Below, piece by piece: positions 38,760-56,997 of a DNA stretch of 64,000 nucleotides (position 1 is the stretch's first letter; each line of letters opens with the position of its first letter). Location of the stretch: NCBI GenBank assembly GCA_028023455.1, contig JAQFVV010000452.1, positions 403,001-467,000 on the forward strand. The letters run 5' to 3'. The translations under genes and the position numbers were made by a program. The notes beneath the pieces were generated by a model. The model worked only from the letters and a program-made list of their open reading frames with translations. It did no database searches and was not told the origin of the DNA. Origin of the DNA: Epiperipatus broadwayi. Taxonomy: Eukaryota; Onychophora; Udeonychophora; Euonychophora; Peripatidae.

Positions 38760-39975
38760 AAAAAAGATTGCTTTTACTTAGTTTAGATATTGAACACATG
38801 TATCAATCAGTTAATAGGACAAAAAGTATTAATGTGTTTTTTGATGATTTAAAGAAATTTAAATATTTTTCTGCAGATAAATAAGGTTATTCATGATTTT
38901 CTATTGTTATTAGAGAAGTCTATGTGCTTTGAGTGTAATGTTGTGTTTTATAAAATTAAAGAGGATTGAGTTATTGGTTATGTTACTTCTTTAATGTGCT
39001 CTATCTATATTGATTTTTTGAGAGAATAGTGTTATTAATCATTTTCTCGTTCTTTAACATTATTTGTTAGATATGTTGATAATTGTTTGTTTGTTATACA
39101 GGAGGACAAATTGAAGGATTTTTTTGATAGTTTGAGTGCTTTTGATTCTAATTTTAAATGTAATATTAAGGTGGGGGGGTATATTTGGATTTATTACGTT
39201 AAAATTTTAATATTTAAGTGTCAATAAAGTTGATAGTGTTTTATTTTGTAGAAATTTCATTAAATCAAAAAATTTAAGAAATAAGATAAGGCCAGACAGT
39301 TATCAACTTTTACTCATAAGAAACTTTCTTTATTAAATTTTTGTTATAGGAATAGAAGACTTAATAATTTTTAAAAATAATAGTTATATTTAGAGAAGCC
39401 AATTTGTTTCTAATTGTATTAAGTTAGAATATAAGCATATATTTATTAGGAATATTATATTTAATAAAAATATCTATAAATCTGCTAATAATAAAGATTT
39501 AAGTGTTAAGGAGAATAAAGAGTATTTTTTGTCTCATCAGTCATCAATTAGTAAATTGATTTATAATAATTGTTTTTATTGGGTAGTATGAATGTGGCAT
39601 GGAAGAAAGGCCTGAACTTAAATTCATTACTAAATAGTTCAAATAATCAATTGACTGCAAATATATTTCTGGAATCATTTATAAGATACCTTGCAGTTGT
39701 CATAAAATTTATATAGGTCAGAGTAAATTAAGTCTTAATAAAAAAGTTAAAGTTCATAAGAGTGGAGTTAAAAATAGATATCAAAACTCAGCTTGGTATA
39801 TTCATGAATTGAATACAGGTAATAAAATATTTTTGACAATGTAGATGTTATTTTTTTGAAGAAAGTGAATTAAAAAGTAAAGAAACTGTAATGATAAAAT
39901 ATTTTGAATCTGAAGTCATCAATATCATGAAAACACCATTTGATGTTAAAGAAAGTTGGTTTTTGAAGAGAATGA
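38760..39975 (+). pseudogene. Penelope-like element relic: reverse transcriptase and GIY-YIG endonuclease
   Basis: Pieces in shifting frames follow the order of a Penelope-like polyprotein. SLDIEHMYQSVNRTKSINV (from about 38780) matches the early RT motif. CFECNVVFYKIKED followed by IGYVTSLMCSIYIDFLRE (about 38930-39025) matches the 'tFNn..Y.Q..G..MGSPLSP.lA.i.Me' region, decayed. VRYVDNCLFVIQEDK (about 39067-39113) is the catalytic YVDD motif with the last Asp changed to Asn. GIIYKIPCSCHKIYIGQSKL (39671-39730) is the GIY-YIG domain core with the typical IPCxC...YIGQ. Then come a few C-terminal pieces (RYQNSAWYIHELNTGNKIF). Several stops and frameshifts make it dead. Clade within the Penelope-like group is not determined. 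Confidence 0.8.
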
Positions 39976-40544
39976 TGGGAATACTATTTTGTTTTATATA
40001 TGTGTATGGTATGCTTAGTTTAATTTTATTTGAAAAGGCTATTTGTTAATAGATGAAACCATGCTTGTGAAATAATTTTAGTAAAATTTTGTTTTTTTTT
40101 TGGCTAGCATTGGAATGTTATATGAATGTCTATTTTATTTATAATTACTAATATAGTGTTAGAAATATTACTGAAAAAGAAAACAAAATGGAATTTGAAA
40201 ATTCTATAAGAAAATTAAAAATGCAAAAAATAAAAGAGACATTATGAAATAAAACAAGAAGACTGCAAAAAATTAAAAATATATCTTAAGAAATTTAATA
40301 ACAAGTGAGTATTGATAATAGAGATTGTCATAGAATATAAAAAATAATATGAGAGGTGGAGGAACAGACAAATGCCAAGCTTCTATTAGTGATGAAAATT
40401 AAAAATGGAAAAACATACAAAAGGACATTAATATAATGACAGAAATATGGTTCAGATGATCCAAAAATGTATTAGTAAAAGGGAAAGAAGAAACACAGAA
40501 ATGAATTGGACTACACCAAGAAAAAAATAACTGTAATAAATGAG

Positions 40545-40545
<1 letters not shown>
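39976..40545. other. AT-rich sequence without recognised features
   Basis: A-rich purine stretch; no hammerhead or terminal repeat is seen downstream of the Penelope-like relic. Confidence 0.35.

Positions 40546-40628
<83 letters not shown>
40546..40628. repeat. (TA)n microsatellite
   Basis: About 82 bases of pure TA. Confidence 0.95.
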
Positions 40629-40630
<2 letters not shown>

Positions 40631-43600
40631 CAATGCAAGAAAGAGCAGTATTTTATAAAGAAAATGTTGGATAGTTTCTCTGAAAGAAATTTTTTTATAT
40701 GAAAATGAAAATAAATATAATGATAATGTGAGACATAATACTTCATAGAATTAATATATTGAAGTTTGATAATTGTCTACAAAAAAAAAACAGGATAAGC
40801 TAAGATAAACATAGTAAAAAAAAAATCTAGGAAATATTTTGATTACTAATAAAGAATCTGATAATGGACTATAATTTTAAATAATGGATTAATATAAAAT
40901 AAGACCAACTAGTGACAAAAATAATCATTTTAACTTACTAGGAAAAATGAACATCTTAGGGTTAAAAAATGTTGTTGACTGCTAAAAATACAACCAAATA
41001 AGAAAAATTCAGTGTAATAGATAATAAAATTGTATATGGAAGAAAATGAAACATCAAGTATGGCAGTCTACGTTATATAATTTTTTTAAAAAAGCCTTCT
41101 ATGTGACCTAATATAAAATTTAAAGAGTGTCTGAAGAAAATAAAAACCTGAAATGTTTTTTAAATTGTTTTTAGTGAAATAATAAAAAGGAGTAAATATA
41201 TATATATAAAATAAGAAGTTTAAATCTTTTGACAATGAAGAAAGTAGTAGAGAAAAAAATAAATGATATGTATGGATATTTTTGAGATTACTAGACGAAT
41301 CAAATATTGTTCAGTATAATGTCTAATTATGTCTTAATAATCATTTCTTTGAATCTCAGGAAAGTTATGTCATTTTGGAATAATAGCATTGAATGAGAAT
41401 CTTGCTCTTCCCTCACCTGTCAGATGCATATTTCAAAGAATATTAAAAATTTCTTATCCAATTAAATACTTCCTGACATATTGGAAGCTTAACAGAGATG
41501 TAGTTGTTTCTAATTTGCACTATTAAAGTGCATCTAAGTTTGGAAGTATCTAACTCAGGATTATGACATGTTATCAGATTATCAAGGAGATACATACTAA
41601 TAGAGCTTGATCTCATAGCTTTATGAGAAATTGCGGTCTTTCTCAATCTTCACTAAAATTCAAAAGATAAAGAAAATGTAATTTTTTAAAAGTCTCAATT
41701 ACTTAGATGAAATGGATTTAACGTTATTAGTGAAACATTAAATAATGTTATAAAAGTATTAAATATAAAATATTAATGTTTACGGCATTTGTCAAATTAA
41801 AATGATTGTATTAGAATTTTTATGATTATTTTGGTAGATATAATATCAATATATTTAAAGAAATGAAAAAATAATAATAATAAATATAACAAATGTAAAT
41901 AATCAATAAGATATTAAAAAATTGATCAAAAGGGGAAAAAAAGTATCTTATAGACTATTAATGAATTTGAGAATGAAATAATGGACTACTTTTATTTCAT
42001 TTTGATGGTGGGGATATAATGAGACTACTAGAGACTCGTGGTTCTCTTAAAATGCATGCAAAAAATAGAAAAGATCATTGATTGTTAAATAGCTATTTAA
42101 CTTAAAATAAAATCTAGAAGACTAAAGATATAAATTTATAAATATATAAATTATATTTAAAATATATATATATTTAATCAATCGAATTGTATGTAACTCA
42201 AAATAATTCTCAATTAGTTTATATACAATTTAATTTAATATCATCAAATCGATTTTAGTTCACAAATGTATCTCCTGAAGATGCCATTTTAAAATTAATC
42301 ATGTGACAATAAGCGTTATACAGCTTTACACATTCTTTAGTGGTCTCATTAGAAATAAACCCATGAAAAAAAATTTTTTTTATAAATTTACACATATATA
42401 TATACATCTATTATACATTTCCTTATTCATCTTTTTCTTTCTAATACCTACTGTCTATTGTCAAACAAACAACTCCCCTCTTATATTATGAATACATACA
42501 CATTCATATATATATATATTACAGCTTCTTATTTTCTAACATTGACAATTTCCCTACCAATTTTATCAAACCATTGACCATATTAATATATATACGTCCA
42601 TTAACAATTTGCTTATTTACCTTTTATATATGCATTTATATATGTAATATACATCAAATGGAGAGGCAATCATTTTTTTCTTTCAGCACCCCTTATATGA
42701 AAACTGAGCTCAAAAAATAGAAATAATTTTACACTTCAATAGTGAAAATATTTCCATTATTCACCCTGATGTCAATTTTTTGTAATAGTTCAACATTTAA
42801 TTTTAATATTAAACCTTTACTTAGTAATTAGAATTTAATAAATTGGAGATGATTTGTTAAAAATATAAGCTTGCGAACAGAAACCTTCTAAAAATCATAT
42901 TTGAATTTTGGAAATATAGAAAGCATAATAATAAAGTTAATATATAAAGAGAACAATGAATATTTTTTTCTAATTGGATAGTGTTTACTAATAAGTTTTC
43001 TAATAAGTTTTAACAGAATATTCTTTTTAAAATGTAAACACTAAATGCTAAATGATTATAAATCTACTATATTCTTTTTAAAAATTTAAAATTGCATTAT
43101 AATTTTTAAAATATTACTAACATTACAGAATAACATATTAAAGAGGGCAACAACAATCTTACAACCATAATATTTGGTTCATCACTACGATATAATTTGT
43201 TGCCTTATATTTTTAAATATAAAAATATTTGAATGAAATCAAAATGTAATAATATAGACTTTTTTAAAAATAATTATTATATAAATATTATGTAAAAATA
43301 ACTATAATTACTGAAATAAACTATGACAACAAGGTAATTTTTGGTAATTGTTAAAATCGAAAGAATTAAATATACAATTACCATTGCAATGGCTTTGGAA
43401 CAATCAGAACTCTAGTAAGGCATGGTTCAGAACTTTTGAAATTTATTTTGGTTGTAGACTTTTTTTTTCTTGAGAATTTTTTGAACGAATAAATCAATAC
43501 ATTTTCTGTCAACAAAATTAACATAACACAATAAAAACTGTAGAGCAAAGGAAAGTTGAATAATCCATCAGCACTCTTTAAAGATTTTCAAACAAAGTAA

Positions 43601-45826
43601 TTTCTAATTATTAATAGCAGTGCAATATTGATGGAAAATAACATGTGGAAGTGAGCATTTTCTAAATAGTTATTTACGATCAAATTAATTAATATTGGAG
43701 AACGTATTTTAAGTAATAAATCGTATTTTATATAACCAGAAATAATTAATATATTTTTAAATTCTTATTTTTCTAAAATTATAGCCAAATTTTAAAACAG
43801 ATATTTAAAAAAATAAATTGATACAAAAATATATTGATAAACATACTAAATATTGAGCAAATAAATATAATTTGGAAAATACCATGATAAAAAACAACTA
43901 TTTTTTTAGTTAAAGAAAGGCCAACTTAATTAAAGGAAACGTGCTATAAAAGTCATTAAGCAGATTAAATAGTTTTATATAATAAAGGTACTTGGTTTTA
44001 AGTTAATTTTATCTCACTTCATTTAATTACTGATTAAACTTTGGCAATTTCCTGACATAATCAGAAATCAACTAAAGAATCAAAAATTATTCATCTATAT
44101 TTGAGATAAAAAAAATTTCCACTCATATAATTTCAATAGAAGGAAGGACATCCAACTAAATCAAAATCACTTAAATTACTTCTATGGAATCTCAATGACC
44201 CTATTAGATTGATTATTGAGGATTAAGATGTTTAAAAAAATTGCTACCTTAGATTGGAAAAGCTTTCTGTAAATTTAATTCAATTAAGGAAACTATTAAC
44301 ACAGACAAAGAAAAAAAATGATCCTATTGCAACCAAACTTCTTGTGAAAATCTAAAGAAATACTTTCAAAAGAAGTCACAAAATAATAAGAATTTGATTA
44401 TAAATTCTGATATAAGAGAATGTTCTTAAAAGTTATTATTGTATACACCAAAATAATGCAGATTTACTAAGATGAGCAATTTAAGCATTTTTATAAAGAT
44501 CAGGAATTTTTGCATGAGATTGATAAAACTCAATTTAATCTATTTTTTCTGTTATGCATTGCATTTTAAAACCCTTATTTTAAATTAAGCAAAAAAGGGA
44601 AAATGATTTTCTTTCATCATTATTTTTATTAGTGTATAAATTACATTATATTTACAACCATTTTATGTTTTAACAATGTTATTTTATTTTTTCACTCACA
44701 CATGTTTTCACACCTTCTGATTCAAATTTATTAAAAATTTATATAATAAATTATTGGCAAAGTAGATTATATGGAGTTTATGCACAAGAGTTGGTTTGCT
44801 GTACATATTTTGGTAATCCAATACTTGACTATACCTCTCTGATTACTGATCTCATTACATTTATGCATGATTGTATTTCTATGTTCACTGAGTATATTAC
44901 TCTTATAGAGATTTGATTTATGAAGTTTCATCATAAAATTTTTAGATTTGGCTCTCCTGAGAATGAATATATTATTTCAAATAGTGCCAAAATCATTCTA
45001 ACAGTTCTACTTGATGAGAGGATAGTTACAAAGAAGGCAAACTTTTAACAATTTCAAACAATTAGGTGCTGAAAATTTTAACAATGTTCCTTGCTTTCTA
45101 CCTATTAACTTTAAATTATATGATACCATTATTCCTAATATTAAATAGTTGAGTTGTCTATGTGACAAATATATACAAAACTTCTTATACTTGTTTTGAA
45201 CCATTTAACTATAAAATTTGTGGTGTTTTATATCTGTATTACCACCAGATAATGTTTTGGTCAATAATTAAATATTGATATATTTATTACATACATTTGC
45301 AATAATTTACATACAGATATTCACTTCCAGTTATGATAGATGAATTTCAAAAGTTTACTTGTTAATGGCACAACTAACTTTCAAAAAGGTATAGTGAAAT
45401 TCCCCTTTTGAACCATGACATTTTTAGCTATTGAATGGCTTAACTTGTATGTAAGATAAAGTGATATCAATAGTCAGTATCTTCTTGCTCAAGACTTGAG
45501 AATGCCTTACTACAGTCCACCAAAATAATGGACAATATGATTATTGTTGTCCATTGTCTAATAATTGTTTGAGTTTATCTTTCTCTTTTAAATGTACCTC
45601 CAATACATATAGCCAGTCTCCTTCTTTACTAAAGACAATAGAATTCATTGATCTAACTCTACAATTGGTCTATTTTTAACTTTAACTATTTACTTACTGT
45701 CATTGTTATTTCATTGATTATTTGTATTGTACATTCAATCTGACCTTGATAATTTGTAGAATAAATCTATTATTTATGAGTAAGCCCAGGATGTGTTAGG
45801 TTGAGTTCATAACAAGATTCATTACA

Positions 45827-45863
<37 letters not shown>

Positions 45864-46343
45864 ACAATAGTTGGGTTTGAATCGGGTTACTAAAGGAAGT
45901 AAAAGGCACTAATGATTAAAAAAGAGTGTTTATTGTGATTGTTATTATGGCTTGAATTAATAGATGCAGGAAAATTTATAGATATACAGTCAAACCCTGT
46001 TACAAAAGAGTGTGAGTGAAACACATTAACCATTTAAAGGCATGAATGTATACATATATATTTATTACACATGTTGTTGTGATATTGCATAGAATTAGTT
46101 ACTGACAGATAGATTTGTATGTGAAGATGAACAGGAGCAGTTATGCGCTGAGTTGTATTTTATATTTTTGTTTTATATATTTTGATGTTTATTACCGTAA
46201 GTTATAGTTATTGAAATAATATCATTAGTAGTGCATGTTTTCTAATGAAAGCAAATTAAAATACAAGGCTGGAGAGATTAATAAAAGGGTGTTGCAAGAT
46301 GTGCCATGGAATTTCTGTTAATGACATTTGTCATAAGAATTCC
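40629..46343. other. Long AT-rich stretch, no genes recognised
   Basis: A minus-strand frame at 41443-41646 (67 codons) has a more protein-like composition (Cys, Asp, Arg present) but matches no family I know. A minus-strand frame at 45007-45204 contains YNLKLIGRKQGT, weakly like the NLKLIGKNTEG of the Penelope-like tail at 19 kb. This may be a more decayed tail, but I do not call it. A short (TA)n lies at 45829-45860. Confidence 0.35.
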
Positions 46344-46461
46344 AAGAACTGGCCATGGTGGTTGAGGGTCAGCACAGCAACCTTTCAAGCAGTTGTCCTG
46401 GGTTAGCGGGTTCGCTTCCCAGCCGATGCTATGACACATGGAAAAAAAAAGAACTGGCCAT
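46344..46461 (+). mobile_element. tRNA-like SINE copy 2 with 13-bp target-site duplication
   Basis: The body, 46357-46448, is flanked by exact copies of AAGAACTGGCCAT at 46344-46356 and 46449-46461 and ends in a short A tail. It aligns with the minus strand of the copy at 37556-37653: GGTGGT, GGTCAGC, GCAGTTGTCC, GGGTTAGCGGGTTCGCTTCC, GCTATGACACATG. Here the stem around the box-B-like part reads CTGGG / CCCAG where copy 1 has CCGGG / CCCGG, a compensated base pair. Orientation is set by the A tail. Confidence 0.85.
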
Positions 46462-47736
46462 TTAATATTTTGGGACAATGGAAATCTGATCATGCTAAAA
46501 GCATTCCTGAGATAATTCTCATCTGTGTATGGATAGACAAAAAATGCTGAGGTGAAAGAGAGATAAAAAAAAAGAACTATATTATTTTTTTGATTTTGGA
46601 GTGATTCAGAAAAAAGACCATTATAGAGAAAAAAGCTTAGAAAGTAAATTTCAATAAAGTGATTTTATTAATTAATAAAAATTAATAAGAATGGATTCCA
46701 TTGAAATGCTGGGGTAAAAGAATCATCTGGATTACATTAAATCGGCTCAGTGAACAGCTATTTTGTGACCTACCTGCCATAATGACCTTTATCTATGGAG
46801 ATTTTAGCCATCTATTTCAAGCAAGGGAAGTTATCGTGGAACTCCAAACAGCAAGAAATTTGATGCCCTCAATTTTAGAATCACCTACCTAACATCTAGG
46901 ATGGATTATCATATGTCAAAATGTTATGGAATTTTTCATCATCTTCTAGACCAACAATTCTCGTTAAGACAATTGCCATTGTAATACTGCAAGCTTACAG
47001 ATCATCCACCTTAAATACATGAACATTTGCCCTCAAAGGAGGTAACTATGACTTTTCTCTCTCTATATTAAATGAATATATAATAATAAATTAAGAATTA
47101 TGCATTTTGTCCCAACTTAAAGAAAGAAATTATAAAAAATAGATTAAATCATTTAATAAATACAACTCTGATATATAGTTGCACTCTTTCATGAATGTAT
47201 ATACTGATATATATATATGTGTGTGTGTGTCGGAATGAATGAGTCGTATGTTTGAGATATTAGTGTATATGTGTATTAATAAATATTAGAATTTTAAGCT
47301 ATAACTTGTGCCTTTATTTGAATTACGAAATTCTTATAACTTCTGGATTATTATTTATAAAAGCTTACTGATATCCATGGCCGTATATCTCTAAAAGAAA
47401 AAAAATAATAAGATTCTTAGGGTGGATAGGAAAATTATAAAAATGTATAAATGACGTTTCTCTTGATAGACATTGTATCCCAGACTTGAGACTGAGCTAG
47501 TCTGGATAAGGCACCCGATAAGGTCCACTGGAACTTTATTTTTGTTTTTGAGGAGTATAATTCTTATTAATTGATAAGATTGGTGCTTGAGGTCGGACAT
47601 GTCCAATGCTCATAAATATATCTAATGAAGCATGGATTAATAACCTGTCTCATTTAAATTATTTGAATAAGATCACAGGTAACTGTTAATATATATATAT
47701 AAATCAATAACAGGGGATTAATATATATATATTATG

Positions 47737-47780
<44 letters not shown>

Positions 47781-48043
47781 CAATAACAGGGGATATGAAT
47801 TCCAGAAACATGGAGAGAAATAGCTAATATATATATATTAAAGCAGATGGATCTGTAGGCCAGATCCATGCTTTATGTCTTTCTAGATTACTAGACAAGG
47901 ATCGAACCTGTTCCATGCATGTTACGATGTTTGTAAAACTTTCCATCTGCCATTTTATCTACATTTAAATTTTAGGCCAGTAAATAAGTTATTAAAGTAT
48001 TAATTTTCTATTAAAATATTTTATTATAAATATTAGAGGGGCC
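46462..48043. other. AT-rich sequence with an unidentified, more GC-balanced patch
   Basis: The patch 46690-47000 is less AT-rich and gives frames with GDFSHLFQ- and FDALNFRITYL-like text that may be a retroelement relic, but I cannot place it. The 71-codon minus frame at 47391-47606 matches nothing I know. Short (TA)n runs occur at 47690-47701 and 47742-47776. Confidence 0.3.
47777..47829 (+). repeat. Dispersed short repeat, family D, copy 1
   Basis: Begins ATCAATAACAGG and ends TAGCTAAT. It recurs almost unchanged at 51168-51218, including a perfect match of about 35 bases after the first two differing positions. A partial copy of its first 15-20 bases is at 47701-47720. All three adjoin TA-rich sequence. 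Confidence 0.7.
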
Positions 48044-55261
<7,218 letters not shown>

Positions 55262-56640
55262 ATCTTTATAAATCAACATCATTGATCTTTTGAACATCAT
55301 TTTCTACCATTAATAATCCATTGCAAGATGAATACTTTCCCAAGATTATTCCAACTTCTCTGATATATAGTTTTCCCCTTTTCAAATCATTCCAACAAAA
55401 TGATTTAACTAATATATCCATTTCACAAAAAAATTCTTTCTAAATCTGTACAATCTTTTGGGATTCAATTTAAGTTTTTAGATATCTATCTTTTATTATT
55501 TCTTTGATAAATATGTCCATCCAGTTCAGTTTTAGCATTTAAAATTTTTGAATAATGTCACAGATCTCTCTTTGCTCTTTTATTATGTAATTTGCTTTTG
55601 ACATGTTATTTGTTACTCCCATTACATCTCTCACTTTACTTCAATGTGTAATCTGAAGTTTCTATATGACTCTTCTATTATGCATCAAATTTTTAGATCT
55701 ATATGTGGAAATTTTCATCTCATAGAAATATTTCATTTTAACATTTAAGTTATTTTAACCAAAAGCATTGCTTAATTTTATCATTTTTTTGCATCAACAA
55801 TTTGATTAAAATGTTTATAATTGTAATTTTTAATTTATTATTATCAATCTTCATTTTTTCTTTTTGTGAAAAGCCGTTAAACATTTCTTTAGTCATTTCA
55901 GCATTTATTTTTAATCATAATTTTCTGCCTTTATCTCATACATTTGTAATCATTAATTGTAAAAATAATCACATCATCTGCAAAATTTATATAACTCAAT
56001 AATCACATTTATTTTTATTATTTAATTTTTCCATTTTAATTTAAAAATATCTTCCTCATAAGAAGTGTTGGAGATATGGACCTCGTTTTATATATTCATA
56101 TCAATTGTGATCTTTTAGTTTCACTGGGTGATGTATATACTGCTACAGTATTTTGAAAAATATTTTTAAAAATTTAACAACCTTGTTGGCCTTTATCTGT
56201 GTTTCCAATTTTATCATTACTACTGCACTTGAATAGCTATTGTATAAAGTTTCACAATATTATAGATCTATATCTTTATGCTTCAATGCTTTAATCATAG
56301 GCTAAATATATATAGAGTCAAATGCTTTTTACAATCTACAAACCCCCAGAAAAATGGTAGCTTATATTTATTAGTCTTTTTTATAATTTCTCTTAATATT
56401 TAGATGTGATCTACAGTTCTATAGTTACTTCTAACTCAAGTTTGTTTTTTAGGTTGAATGCAATGTTCTCTGGAGACAGTTGTAAAATATTAATAAAAAT
56501 CTTATATAGAATGAATAGAAAACTTATAAGTCTGTACTTTTTTTAATTGTTCTTAAAAATAATTTCATGAGTTCATTCTGCCATCTACCTAAAATTAGAC
56601 TTTGGTATTTATTATACATTTCAAATATTTTTAAATTTCT
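55262..56640 (-). pseudogene. RTE-like LINE relic: reverse transcriptase core and C-terminal region
   Basis: Read on the minus strand, in shifting frames: YRLISFLFILYKIF (near 56500) matches 'NYRPISLLs.lYKIf'; FVDCKKAFDSIYI (around 56310-56345) matches the 'VDyeKAFDSv' RT motif; ALKHKDID...YCETLYNSYSSA follows as in the family; RSISPTLLMRKIF (near 56080) matches 'GVRQGDtiSPkLF'; YINFADDVIIFT (around 55955-55995) is the catalytic FADD motif, intact; KEMFNGFSQKEKMKID follows; and MLKLNWMDIFIKEIIKDRY (near 55500) matches 'KLKW.WAGHIaR..D.RW'. The order is correct over 1.3 kb. Stops and frameshifts abound, and neither the endonuclease half nor the 3' end is seen. The RT clade is inferred from motifs. 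Confidence 0.82.
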
Positions 56641-56913
56641 TCACCTGCTTAGTCTTGAAGCAAATCAGTGAACTGATAACTAATATTGTACTAAAAACTG
56701 CTATGCAGATAGCTGATACAAAAAAGCAACAGCTTTCTAATTAAGCTTTACAGGAAACAAAACAAAATATGATGAAGGAATGTGAAATTATTTTTAAAAT
56801 CATTCATTTAAAAAATTGAGTATCCAAAACTCAGGAAAAAAGGAAAAAATTATATGATGTTGCAAAAAATATATAAATAAATTGATAATTAAATTTATAT
56901 AAATATGTATTTT

Positions 56914-56919
<6 letters not shown>
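56641..56919. other. AT-rich sequence upstream of the RTE-like relic
   Basis: Expected location of the endonuclease half of the LINE, but no motif is recognisable. Confidence 0.3.

Positions 56920-56994
<75 letters not shown>
56920..56994. repeat. (TA)n microsatellite
   Basis: About 75 bases of pure TA. Confidence 0.95.

Positions 56995-56997
<3 letters not shown>

Noticed and set aside
41443-41646. 67-codon minus-strand frame as a coding exon
   Set aside because: No family recognised, and no acceptor/donor pair that would decide it.
45007-45204. NLKLIGRKQGT text as a third Penelope-like tail
   Set aside because: Only about ten residues resemble the 19 kb tail, and the nucleotide sequence and downstream non-coding tail do not align.
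46690-47000. GDFSHLFQ text as an APE endonuclease
   Set aside because: The surrounding residues do not follow the APE pattern and no other LINE motif is nearby.
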